Assembly (NCBI GenBank): GCA_016946835.1
Contig: JACVTC010000073.1
Span: 820,001 to 884,000 of the forward strand
Direction: 5' to 3'
DNA: 64,000 nucleotides
Source: Neocallimastix lanati (nom. inval.)
Lineage: Eukaryota; Neocallimastigomycota; Neocallimastigomycetes; Neocallimastigales; Neocallimastigaceae
Shown here: in pieces, positions 1 through 11,889 of the stretch
Layout of the letters: every line of letters starts with the position of its first letter
Position numbering within the stretch: the stretch's first letter is position 1
Made by a program: the position numbers and the translations under genes
Notes under the pieces: model-generated
Database searches by the model: none
What the model saw: the letters and a program-made list of their open reading frames with translations, nothing else
What the model was told of the DNA's origin: nothing

Positions 1-160
1 TTATTATTATTATTATGTTTATTATTATTATTATGTTTATTATTATTATATTTATTGTTATTTTCAAATAAAAAATAACATAAAAAAGTATATATTTATT
101 TTAATTAATAAAATAATTTTATATATAAATGCATATTTAAATTAATAATATTAAAGTTTA

Positions 161-1341
161 CGGCCTTACAAGTTTAATCGTTTGCAAAATGGAGTAAATC
201 AATCTGTATTATAAAGGATCTTATTAAATCTATTCTCAAAATGACACATTATTCCTGGACTAAAGAATATAGAACTTTGTATAAAAAAATCAAAAAATAT
301 AAATGTGTAAAATATGACGATATTTTAGAACATTACTGGAAATCAGTTTCCAAATTTCAAGGTATTAAAGGTCAGAATTACGATAGTAACAAGTTCTCAA
401 ATAATAAAGTTATAATAATGCTTAGTTTAAAATATCCCCAATTCAACTAAGGGTTTTCGTGGATTATACGTTTACTCTGTGGTTATAAATGCAATATTAT
501 TATTGCTATTAGAATAGATAGAGTTTCTGAAGATTGTCCCAAGACTTGCCCTTGTTGTGGAAAAGGTAATCAATCCTTTGAGCATTGGATTTTTAAATGT
601 AATTGCTCTTTGTATCTTTTAGATGGAATTCTTTAAATTTCATTGATGATCTGTATTCATTGTTCGTTAGGAAGATTAGAGCGTATAATCCTCTTTCTTC
701 CTATGACTCTATTTCTGATTTTGAAGATTATATCAATCATTATATATATTTGTTCCTTCTTGAAGGAACTTTAACTTTAAATGAGCTACATTTCAAGAGT
801 GGGGAACAGAGACAATTAAATGAACTATTTTTCAAAGGTTCATCTGAGTCACCCGTTCCAAAAATTGTGGGCTTGGCGGAATTTTTAACTAGCCCAATAC
901 CTATCATAAGTAATTCGTTTGAGCTATTATTTGATAGGTATTCCAAAATACCAAACTTAAACAAGAGCGTCGACGTCGTTCCGATAAGGCATAATGATAA
1001 TACAGGATCATCATCTATTTCTATGAAGGGTGAATCTTACCTTAGTAGTGTAATAAAATGATGAATCCTGGGAGAGTTTAGTGGACACCACACTATCTAT
1101 TTTAAAGATGTTATTTCTAGGTTTTATTATTTTTTTTATATGTTAGGAAGGGAGAATTCCCGCATAGTATAACTTGCCGAAATGCATAGTATTTTTGGGT
1201 TATTTTATTTTTTATTTATTTTTTTTTTTTTTGCTTTTATTTTTATTTTTAATTTATAATGTACTTTTCACCTACATGCATTTTTTATAATAAGATTAAT
1301 AAATTTATGGAAGTGTATTCTCTTCCCTGTCTATAAAAAAA

Positions 1342-1370
<29 letters not shown>
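161..1370 (+). mobile_element. 5'-truncated non-LTR retrotransposon (LINE), 3' end
   Basis: This is the 3' end of a LINE reverse-transcriptase polyprotein gene. Near 535-600 a cysteine-rich C-terminal motif reads CPCCGKG followed by FEHWIFKC, the C-C-H-C type found after the RT of many LINEs. A C-terminal ORF then runs to 1061 in a shifted frame, so the copy is defective. A 3' UTR ends in a run of about 25 A plus (AT)n. A 13-bp target-site duplication, ATATTAAAGTTTA, lies at 148-160 and again at 1371-1383. The same protein segment recurs on the minus strand at 62.7-64 kb, so the two are family members. Confidence 0.85.
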
Positions 1371-1374
<4 letters not shown>

Positions 1375-1383
1375 TAAAGTTTA

Positions 1384-1488
1384 ATAATAAATTTCTATTT
1401 TAATTATAGACAAAAATGATGAATAATAAGATGAATTGAATTGTAAATGTTATCTATTTTCATGTTTAAGGATACTTTTTTTTTTTAT

Positions 1489-1519
<31 letters not shown>

Positions 1520-1949
1520 ATAACTGAAAATAAAATGGTTAAAGATATATATTATAGCTTAATAGTCATCATATTAGCTTATTTATATTTATGATTTATT
1601 GTTTTAAATCACTAAATAAATTAAAGAATATATAATAATAAATAATTTATATATTTTTCTTATTAATATCTATATTTATAAACATTGCCTTACGAAAAAT
1701 TTATATATAAATAATTATATTATTACTAAAAATTAATCAACCAATAATATTGAAATTTTAATGTATATCATTTTTAATTTTTTTATTATATACTTTTTCT
1801 ATACAGCTTTTAAAACACTAATTAATATAAAAATATAAACCCACTTCAATTAATTTAATAAATGTTGTAAATGTTAGTCATATACCCAATGTTCCAAATG
1901 TACCAAATCTAAATTCTCAAAATCTTGTTTTGTATTCTAATATTTAAAA
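1384..1949. other. AT-rich spacer, no gene seen
   Basis: Only AT-rich sequence with an (AT)n tract near 1493-1518 is visible. Stops in all frames exclude a recognisable coding region. The right end may belong to the decayed LINE that follows. Confidence 0.5.
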
Positions 1950-4450
1950 GTTTTCACTTGATCTTATTTGTAATACCAATGGATGAAATTATGTGAAAAG
2001 AGATAGTACTGACAACTTTAATACCATTTTTTAAAAAATCGTTATTCCTATGTTTTCAGGAAACAGATAATGGTACCAAGGATGATAGATATACATTCAC
2101 TGAGGTTTTTACATGGCTTCAGAATCACATTAATTATTCATCTATTCTCCTTGGAAACTTTAACATGAGCAAAATAAATATCTTGAACTTAAAAATGAAA
2201 TTTGTGATCACAGTAAATTTGATATTTTTGGTTGGGAATTAGGATATAAAAAATATAAGGAGAGTTGAAAAGTTAAAAATAAATATCTTGAACTTAAAAA
2301 TGAAATTTGTGATCACAGTAAATTTGATATTTTTGGTTGGGAATTAGGATATAAAAAATATAAGGAGAGTTGAAAAGTTAAAAATAAATATCTTGAACTT
2401 AAAAATGAAATTTGTGATCACAATAAATTTGATATTTTTGGTTGGGAATTAAGATATGAAAAATATAAGGAGAGTTGAAAAGTTCATCAACAACTATCAA
2501 TTCTATTGCTAAAGATCAATGGATTACATCTTCAACAGAAATTAAAAAAGTGATGTTTAGAATATCCAGTAAAATTTATTGTCTTCAAAGGGTGAAGTAT
2601 TTTAAGTATATACATTTTAAATGTTATAAATCTACATATGATTTAATTGAATTCGCTAAAATTGTTGACTCATACAAAAATTTACGAGAATCAATTCATA
2701 AAAAATTGTAATGAATTTAGGAAAAAAAAAAATATATATCGGATAAAAATCGGATGTTCGTTAGTTCTTATAAATGATGATAGGAAAGCATGGAAATAGG
2801 TATTAAAGAATAATGCAAAAATAAATAATCAATCCTTCACAGTCTCCTATCCTATAAAAGACAATAATAATTAATTAATATCTTCTACAGGTGAAAAATT
2901 AAAAGTCTAGCAATTTCATTATAAATTAAAAGTATCGAATTCTTTAGATCATAGTCTTTCTAAAGATTTCTTAAAAGATTCTGATGCACTTAAGATTTTG
3001 GGAAATCCAAGGAAACAAAAAATGGGAAATTAATCAAGATATAAGTGGATGAAGAAATTAGCGAGGTAATTTCATCTATTTCTAACTTTAAAACATGTTG
3101 ACCTGATGAGATTCCATTGGAATTCTTCAAAAGCTTTAATTCCTGATAAAGATGATTCAGAAGAATCTAGTGAAAATAATAGTAACATTTTATCTGATTT
3201 TAAATGTCTCAAAGCCTTAATCAATTGTATTTGGAATGGGAATTTTCCTTAAATCATAGAATAACATATTAATAGTTTTTATTCATAAAAAAGGGATGAT
3301 TCAGCTGATTGTAATAACTTTCTTATCAATAATAAATTAAAAATTGTGGCAAAAATCATTATTAAATATGACTAAGTTCCTATATATGATGTATTAATGA
3401 AGATTCATCACTTAGGTATCAGAGGTATTTGTTATATTTTTATTGAAAATTTATATTTATCTTCCAAAGCTTGTATACAGTTCGATAGACAATTATAGAA
3501 ATTATTTAGTATTAAGAAAGGTACTCGTCAAAGTTGTCCCCTCTCACCAAACTTGTTCATTAATAACATTTTTAATGAATAGTAATAAATATGGGATCTC
3601 AATTGAAGAAAAACACTGCTGTGGAGGTTTCTTTACAGACGATATTGTTCTATGTGCTCCAACATAATCGTAACTTAGGAAACTGTTAAAAATTAGCCAG
3701 TAGGTGGGCTAAAAATAACGAAATGCAATCTTTATATCAATAAATGTGCAAGTTTTGTAGTACGAGAGGAAGTTTCCAAATTTATTAATAAAAAAAAATA
3801 TACCTTTTAACTTTCAAGACAAGAGTTACTTAAAACAAATTACGATACCTACCAAGGTGTACATTTTCGAATGATTTAGAACTGAAACCTATCATACAGA
3901 GAATGAATAATAAAGTTAGAAAAGCAATTTATTCCATTAAAGGATTTCTTAAGAATCCTCATTCAAAAAAAGAAAAGAAAGAGAACTACAGAGACACTAG
4001 TTAATATAAGATTATGATGGATTAAATGATTTCCCAATACGAATAACTATACATCACTTTATTTTGTTTCAAAAGAAATTAACTTACTCTTTTATCGACG
4101 AAATGTACAAAAAGCAAATGTAAACTTTTACTTGGATAGAAATATGAAAAAAAAAAATTTGATCAAAGCTAAAGCTTATGAGAAAAATGAATTTGAGAAA
4201 ACTAGAGACTACTCAAAGCTCAACTTTAAGTATCCTGAATATAGCATCGGTTTATGATGGGTATTTCGTGCCAGATATGGATATAAATTCGATGCTCGTG
4301 TTGCCAGACCTACCAATATGGTTGAAGACCACTGTCCAGAACGCTGTTCTTTGTTGTTATAGAGAAAATTGTAATCCTCGATTGGAGCATTGGTTTTCTA
4401 ATTGCTATCTTTTCCGTGAATTTCAAATGAAATATTATATGAATATTTAA
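1950..4450 (+). mobile_element. decayed LINE with endonuclease and reverse transcriptase remains
   Basis: A second, more degraded LINE in the same orientation. Around 2060-2170 the translation reads GTKDDRYTFTEVF and then LLGNFNMS, matching the 'GDFN' block of AP-type LINE endonucleases with D changed to N. Around 3495-3590 it reads KKGTRQSCPLSPN, and after a frameshift FTDDIVL at about 3640, a variant of the catalytic F-A-D-D box. Near 4345-4420 a cysteine/histidine motif with LEHWFSNC resembles the C-terminal motif of the left-edge LINE. Many stops and frame changes make it inactive. A 105-bp block inside is triplicated. Exact ends are uncertain. Confidence 0.75.
2171..2485 (+). repeat. three tandem 105-bp units inside the LINE
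   Basis: Three direct repeats begin at 2171, 2276 and 2381. Each unit starts AAAATAAATATCTTGAACTT and ends near GGAGAGTTGAAAAGTT. Units 1 and 2 are almost identical and unit 3 differs at a few positions. The period is 35 codons, so frame is kept from copy to copy. One frame reads ELKNEICDHSKFDIFGWEL in each unit. Confidence 0.9.
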
Positions 4451-4952
4451 AAAATTCTTTATGAAAAAAATTTTTGTAATTACCAAATATTATCCTACAA
4501 CAAAGAGTAATGTAAACACTGTTGTTATAGATACTATTAATAATAGTAACAAAGTATATTAGTATATAGTATTAATAATATTAATTATAACAAGAGTAAA
4601 TAGTGTTGTGAAGAGTTATATTACATCAATCAAAAAAATATCAAGAGACGTATTAATAACTAATACAGATTTGACCAAATAATTTGATGATCTTACTATA
4701 TATGGAGCATTAGGCTTAGAGTACTCTTTATTTTTATATATTACATTTATAAAAAATAATAAAAATAAAAAAGTAAGAAAAAAAAAATTTAATTAATCAT
4801 AGAAAATTTAATGAAATAAAGAATAAAAATAAGTTCAAAAGTTAAAAAAGTTTTGGTGTGATGTATACTATGTGTAGTAACATGATCACCAGTTAAAACT
4901 AACATAATAAAACAAAGAAGTAACAATTATTAAAAAAAGTAATTAATATCAG

Positions 4953-4991
<39 letters not shown>

Positions 4992-5843
4992 TTTATTTTA
5001 ATTTATTAATATTTTATTTTTATTTTTATTTTTATTAAATTGAAATATATTGATTATAAAATAATATATAATAAAATAAAAAAAGAGAAAAAAATGTTAT
5101 TAAAAAAAAAGATATGTATAAAAAAAATATTAAATAAGGAAATAAAAAATAAAAAGTTTAATGAATATTGGGAATAAAAAAAAAATAATATGCTCTGAAA
5201 GTTTAATGAATATTGAGAATAAAATAAATAAAAAAAATATATGCTATGAAAATATTTAACTGTGTAAAATAAAATAATCATATATAATTATTGAAATTTT
5301 AATATAATACATTTATTTATATATAAAACATATATATATATTAATAGTAACAAAATCTTAAAAAAAAGTTATTATAATGTAATTATTAAAATGAGAAAGT
5401 TACAGATAATGCATTTATTAAATGTAATATTATTACTGATATTTATATTATGTTTGTGATAAAAATAAAATGTGACATTATTTAACTTCAAATAATTGTA
5501 ATTTTTTATTATCAATAATCTAATGGTATCATATAAATTTAAAAATAATATTATTATATTAGTTATTTAATTAATAATGATTTGAAAGGGGGAAAAAAAA
5601 AAAAAAAAAAATTAATTTTTTTTTTTTTTTTAACTATACTCTATTAAAAAAATAAATTAATAATTATTATATATTATCATATTATAATTATTAATGAAAA
5701 ATTACAATGCAGTTGAATATTAGATTTTATTTTTTGAAAAAATAAATAAAAGTATAAAGGTTAATACAGATAGTGATTATCATTTATTATTTTAATCATC
5801 CTTATAAAAAATTATTATTTATTAGATTTTTTTACTTTTCCTA

Positions 5844-5874
<31 letters not shown>

Positions 5875-5887
5875 TTATTTTTGTTTT
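4451..5887. other. AT-rich intergenic, no gene seen
   Basis: This stretch holds poly(T) runs (about 4959-4989 and 5838-5869), A-rich stretches, and two near-identical segments around 5154-5230 containing GTTTAATGAATATTG. The first 250 bases may still be LINE 3' sequence. No coding region, tRNA or structured RNA was recognised. Confidence 0.5.
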
Positions 5888-8800
5888 TTAAAATAATCCA
5901 CTTTTAGGTCTCTGTATTTTATTTTCATATAAATTTGATTTAAAACTTAATTTACCGAAACTTTGAACTTTAAGATTTTTACTTCGACAAATATTATAAA
6001 ATACTTTAATGTATATATACATATATTATTATTATTAATTTTTTTTTTTTTTTTTGATTTTAACGAAGTTTTTATATTTAAAAATTATATATATTTAATA
6101 AAAAAAAAATTCTATTGTTAGAAATAGTAATGTATTTAAATTAAGATTTTTAAATTAAAATTATTAATTTACCTTTTGAATTGTTATTATTTTCTTTTTT
6201 ATTAATATCAATGCATTTGTAATTATTATAATATATTTTATTTTTATAGTCAGCTATAGTAGGAAGAGAAATATCTGTTACAGTATTTACTCGTTCTAAT
6301 GGATTTTTAAATTCAGAAGGATGAGATTTATTAAAAATTTTAAATAAATCTGTATTTAATAATTTATGATTATTAACTGTAGTATTATTATTAGTTGATT
6401 TTTTATTTATCAAATCTTCATAGTTTTCATTACTAATTTTATCTTTTGGATATTTATGATTAATAATTGAATTTAATATTGAAGTATCCATTTTATTGTA
6501 TGTTTTAATATCCATAAGTGAACCAGTATGTGATATACTGTTCATTTGTTTATTTTCATTTTTGGATGTTTCTTTTGATGATAAATTATATATATTTATT
6601 ACATCCTTTTTTCTATAATATTTTTTTATATTTTTAACTTCATATTTTAAAATATTCCTTTTTATTTTTTCTCTTAATCCATCTTTTAAGTCAACGTCAT
6701 ATTGTTTTAATATTTTTATATTCTTTTCATCCAATTTTAATTCTTTCTTTGTATCATCTAATTTCTGTTTAAATTCTTCTGGGAGGAATTCTTTTTCTTC
6801 AGATTCTTTTGGAAATTAAAATAATTTAATATCATAATAAAAATTTATAAGACAAATATTATACAAATATAATATAAATTAATAATATTATTTTAATTTT
6901 ATTAATTTAGCATTATATAAATAAATAAAGATAAGTAAAGTATAATAACATAAAAATAAAAAAAAATAATATAATATAATATAATATAATATAATATAAA
7001 AAGACAGATATAAATAAATATATATTATTAATTAATAATTTTAAAAATTAATTCATTAATACCAGAAAATTCTGAGTATTTCGAACTATAAATATTTTCA
7101 TTTGATTTTTTTTCTTTTAAATGGGCTTGATTCCTAATATTAGATACAAGAACACTAATTTGAAAAATACTATTAATTGATAACCCTGGTTTAGCTGTAG
7201 TAGTATTAGTATTATCACTAGGTACTGCAAGTGTTTGTCCTGTTGACATTCTTCTATCTTTTTCATCTGATGATGGAATTCTTTTTATTTTTTTGCCACC
7301 TTTTTTTGATGTTTCTTGTTCTTGCATAGCCATGGCTTCAATTTGATTTTCTTCATGAACTTTTCTCAGTAATTCTAATAATTTTAGATCTTTTTTCTTT
7401 TGAAATTCTATAACTTCTTTATTTTTCGTTTGTTCTCTTTCTTTCTTTTTCATTTTCAATAATATATTCAATTCAATTTGAAATAATTTAAATGACTGAA
7501 TTTTCTCATTAAAAGGTATATTGTTATTTTTTTCAATTAAATCAAAAATATACTTTTGTTTTATAGGTCTAATTAAATCAACATCCATTATACTTGTTTT
7601 TCTTGGTTCGGCAATTGGTATATCTCTTTTTTTTTTTCTTTTTATTACTAAATGATTAGTATTTCTTGAAGAATTTTCTTCTTTTTTTTCTATTTCATTG
7701 TTATTACTACTGTTACTGAGTTTTCTTTTTATTTCACTGGAATTATCTGATGATGATATACTAGCTCTTCTTTTTGAATCGCTTGAATGATCTAATGTGG
7801 AATTGGATTTCTTTTTTGGATCATCTGATTTATTTAACGTTGAATTGGATTTCTTTTTCAAGTCATCATTACCACTTTTTTTTTTCGATGTATTTTTTTT
7901 ATCATTTGAAATATTATTACTTTCCTTTTTTGATCCTTTTTTCTTTCCATTCAAAGTATCCTTACTATCCTTTGATGCATTTTTTTTACCTTTTGAAGTA
8001 TCATTACTACTCTTTTTTTGTGCCTTAGTGGATTTTCCTTTTGCTGATTTTTTTGAAGTGGCTGTTTCAGGAGCTTCTGAATTATTTTGATCAGGAGATT
8101 CCGCTTTTTTTGGTTCATCAGTTGCATTATTATTTAAATTAAATCTAATATTCTTTTTAGTATTTATGGCAGGATAATTCATTAACATTTTATCTAGACA
8201 GTCTTCAGAATAATTTCTCAAAGAGAAATTCTTATATTTTAAAAGATTTTTATTCAGATCTACATTTACCAAAAATTCATTAAAAGAGTTTTCGTTTAAT
8301 TCTCCATCATCATTGTCATCAAATGATTCCAACATTAAATCTTTGTTTTTCCTTTTATTTTGATCTTTTCTATTATTTAGTGTAGAATTAATAGAATGTA
8401 TTTCAAGAGGTTTGTCTGTAAGATTAAAAATATCTTTAGATTGCTTATAATGATATAAATGATTTGATATGGATGGTCTTCTTGAATTATAAACTCTATT
8501 AAATACATTGGTAAAGCATTCAGAAGTATATAAATTGCTACTTTCATTTTCTCTACTTTTTACTGCATTATTTTTATTATCAGTTTCAATAAAATCATTA
8601 GTTTCTAAATTTTTTACAACAATATTATCATTATTATCCATAGTTTCAAGATGCTCCTCCTCTATAAGTTCATTTTGGATATTTTTAAATATTGCAATAT
8701 TTTCATCATCAAAAGTTTCATCATTAAAAAGTAAAACTTCATTATTCTTTATTTCATTATTTTCAATATTTTCTACTGATTCAGCCCTTCTGTAGTTATG

Positions 8801-9405
8801 AAATTTTGTTTTATCAGTAGCTTCATTTAATGTTTCTAATTGTTTTTGTAATATATTTTGTTTCCATGATTTATTTTCATTTTTATTCATATCTAATTCA
8901 TCTACATTAAGAGTATAAGAATTTTTATCTTCTAGTATATGATTTAATTTTTTCTTAAAAAAAGATGTATTTAAAAACATTATGTCATTATTATCATTTG
9001 TATATATATAATTATTTTTTCTTTTAACTTTTGAAATTAATTCTTTGTCATTATAAACACAATCTTCAGAGTTTTCATTATCCTTTTTTAAAAAACTGCA
9101 ATTATCCCCATAAAAATCATATTTGTTATTTGTTGATGATTTTTTGGATACAAAATGTAAATTAACTAATTTTGCCCTTTAAATTATTAAAACGAATAAA
9201 TTATAAATAACAAATATATTTATATTATTATTATTATTAGTATTAGTATTATTATCATCATCAAAATTATTATTATAATTATTATTATTATTATTATTAT
9301 TATTATCATAAATTATTATTATAATTATTATTATTATTATTATCATTATTATTATAATTATTATTATTATTATTATTATTATAATTATTTATTATTATAA
9401 TTATA

Positions 9406-9486
<81 letters not shown>

Positions 9487-10101
9487 GATAAATTCATAAA
9501 TCATTAGTAATAATATTAATATAATATTAACGGCATTAAAAAAATTTAAGAATAATTTTATTTCTTCTCTGTTTTTCATTCATTTACTTCTAATAAATAT
9601 TATTTTTAAAGTAATTTTTTTTTTTTTACCTTATATAATCTTTTTTCTCGGGTAAAATTTCAACATATTTACTTTTTATGATTCTTTTTTTATTTTTTTC
9701 ATTTTGATAATATTCCTTTTGATATATTTTTCCTATTATTATATAATGATAATTAATTATTATTTTTTAATTTATATTTATATTAAATTTTAAATAGGAC
9801 AAAATAATTATATATTATTAATATATAACATACCTGATATTGAAGGCTTTACTTTATCTAAATGTTCATTTTTATTATTTTTTAATAAATTTTTATATTT
9901 ATCCTCGATTTCAACTCTGCATTGATTTTCCTTTTGAATATTTAGCGATCCATATTTATATAGTTTTTCACTAGATAATTTATCATTAAATTCATTTATC
10001 CCATTCAAGTATTTAATTTTACATATATTTGTATTATTATCATTTACAATATTATTACAGATATCAAAATTTTCATTTCTACTATTATTAATACAAGTCA
10101 T
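5888..10101 (-). CDS. large low-complexity protein of unknown function, five exons
   Basis: Proposed exons are 10101-9834, 9732-9630, 9176-7063, 6805-6173 and 5967-5888. The joined length of 3198 nt gives 1065 aa, and all junction phases agree. The start is the first ATG (MTCINNSRNE). The protein is rich in Asn, Lys and Ser. Exon 3 carries a Lys/Ser block with near repeats of KKKSNSTL, an acidic stretch (DDNDDGELNEN) only loosely like an EF-hand loop, and a charged probable coiled coil near FQIELNILLKMKKKEREQ. It ends IQRPKSGLF. No signal peptide, membrane segment or known domain is evident. Exons 1-3 are well supported. The joins to exons 4 and 5 rest on phase plus weak donors (GTATTA, GTAAAT), so the gene could instead stop at 7028 with a separate gene following. 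I do not recognise the family. Confidence 0.5.
9223..9486. repeat. (TTA)n microsatellite in intron 2 of the low-complexity gene
   Basis: A trinucleotide array with a few interruptions (TCA, TAA) lies between proposed exons 2 and 3. It has open frames for poly-Asn and poly-Ile on the minus strand. These are better read as intron repeat, because the flanking splice phases join cleanly across it. Confidence 0.85.
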
Positions 10102-11298
10102 TTTATATTAGTCATATATTTTTATTTCATTTATTATTATTATTATTATTATTATATTTTAATAATAGATTTTTTTAAAGTGATTATAAATTAAAAACTA
10201 TTTTTAAAGAACTATTTGCAACAAATTTTACAATATAAATAAATTTATTTAATTATATTATTATTATTGTGTTTTTTTCTCCTTCAAAAATTTGCCTTAA
10301 TTTTTGTTTTATTTGGAATATATTAAAAAGAATGATAACAATAATGAATGAAGATTTTATTTATATTCCGTTTATATAATAATCACCATTATTTAAAAAA
10401 AATTTTTTTAAAATTAAGGAAATATTATATTATATATTTTAAAGTGGATCTATTATTTTAAGTTTTATAATTTTATCAATTATAAATTTATTATATATAT
10501 TAAATATTTAAAATTATTATTTATTTATTTATTTATTAATTAAATATTTATTTATTTATGATCTATTTATTTATGATTTATTTATTTATAATTTATTTAT
10601 TTATTTATTAATGATATATTTATTTATTTCTCTATTTATTTATTTATCTGCTTATTTTTATATTTTAATTTTTTTCTTTATTTTTATAATAAATTTATAT
10701 ATATAATTTTTTTAAATTCTTTTTATTTTTTTTTTTTTTTATAATTTTTTTTTTTAAAATTTAGTTTTTAATTTTCTAATTTTTAAGCTTTTATTAAAGA
10801 AAACTTAATCCAAAAAATAAATATAATATTATTTAAAGTTACTATGTAGACTGTTAATCTCTAAATTTTATTTTAAAATTGTATATTGTATTATTATTAA
10901 AAATTTTTATAGTAAAACAGCATTAATGAAAAGCTCTTAATTTTAATAAATGTGTATTAAATAGTTCGAATTGAAATACATATTTTAGTCATTACATCAT
11001 TACATTTATTTTAAAAGTTAAAAGTTTCATTTTTTTTTTTTTTTTGATAATATGAGCATCTTAATAAAGATTTAAAACATATTAATTTCCCGGGGACTAG
11101 TTCACATTTATATAACTATTATAATAATTAGCCTTTGAAAATTATGATGACAAATCTATGTATAACTGGAGTTCTTTTTATATAAAAAAGAGAAATATTC
11201 AATAAAAAATTGGAAATAGGATAGAATATTAAATATTACTCTTTTAGTTGAAAACATCAAGATAAAATCCTTGTTGAATAGATTTAATATTATAACGA
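10102..11298. other. AT-rich intergenic, upstream of the 5.9-10.1 kb gene
   Basis: This is presumably the promoter side of the minus-strand gene. It contains (TTTA)n-type tracts around 10510-10660 and poly(T) runs. A short less AT-rich piece at about 11080-11280 has no recognisable coding content. Confidence 0.5.
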
Positions 11299-11525
11299 TT
11301 TTTTTTTTTTTATTTCCAGTGTGTATTACCGTTGGTTTCAGCCTCCATATAGGTAGATTTGCCCCTTCTGGACGACCTTACTTATTGTTCAGCATTGGCG
11401 CTCTGACACGCATATTATTGCTGAGTATTTTTTTAGTATGCTAGTTCCTAACTTCCGTTTGAAGCGAGGCCAATATAGCCTAACCCATGAAGATTCGTAC
11501 TAGCTTAGCAAATGCCTAAATGACA
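11299..11525 (-). mobile_element. SINE-like element with poly(A) tail, copy 1
   Basis: Read on the minus strand, this less AT-rich segment ends in CACTGGAAATA followed by about 13 A (the T run at 11299-11311). It matches the plus-strand segment at 42541-42816 over most of its length, including the shared 15-mer TCAGCAATAATATGC and GGGTTAGG...GGCCTCGCTTC. Relative to that copy it lacks about 48 nt, bounded in the other copy by AAGG repeats, which suggests a microhomology deletion. No ORF is present. Poly(A), small size and dispersed copies are typical of a non-autonomous retroposon. No clear Pol III B box was found, so its parentage is unknown. Confidence 0.65.
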
Positions 11526-11738
11526 GAAAAATTACTATTTAGAAAAATATATCTACATTACTTTAAGTAGAATATGTATCTACATGGACACATATAATCA
11601 TGTACCCAAATGCTAGTAATTCCCTCGTAAATATATTAAATGAAAGAAATTACGCAACCCTATCAGGCCCACAGTTAGGACAGTATTTTGTCTATATTAT
11701 TTAGAAGATTTAGAATAATAATATATATAAGAGGGGAT

Positions 11739-11875
11739 ATACTTACCTGTAACCCTAACCATCATATTCATCATATTCCGGTGGGATCAAACCAGGAGCC
11801 GTATGAATGCCCACGGATCAACAACCCGGATAGAATATGGATTCGATAATGCTGCATCGAGAAATCGAATCTCAG
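11739..11875 (+). ncRNA. candidate structured RNA, family unresolved
   Basis: A compact GC-enriched island in very AT-rich DNA. Its plus strand begins ATACTTACCTG (11739-11749), identical to the 5' end of U1 snRNA, followed at once by TAACCCTAACC (11750-11760), which could template TTAGGG telomere repeats. Three stems are visible: CATATTC 11772-11778 with GAATATG 11833-11839; CCG(G)TGGG 11778-11785 with CCCACGG 11810-11816; and GATTCGAT 11840-11847 with ATCGAATC 11864-11871. The first two share base 11778. The conserved U1 stem-loop I loop (AUCANGAAG) is absent, so it is not a canonical U1. On the minus strand the same start reads CAG|GTAAGTAT, a perfect splice donor. It could be a telomerase-RNA core, a divergent snRNA or part of a repeat. 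Confidence 0.35.
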
Positions 11876-11889
11876 TCTCTACAATGATT

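Noticed and set aside
7774-8795. Plus-strand frames opposite the large exon of the 5.9-10.1 kb gene
   Set aside because: They are Ser/Phe/Leu-rich shadows of the Lys/Asn/Ser-rich minus-strand frame. Splice phases support the minus strand.
11739-11749. Calling 11.74 kb a U1 snRNA gene outright
   Set aside because: The 5' end matches, but the stem-loop I loop bound by U1-70K, a clear stem-loop II loop and an Sm site followed by a terminal stem are not seen.
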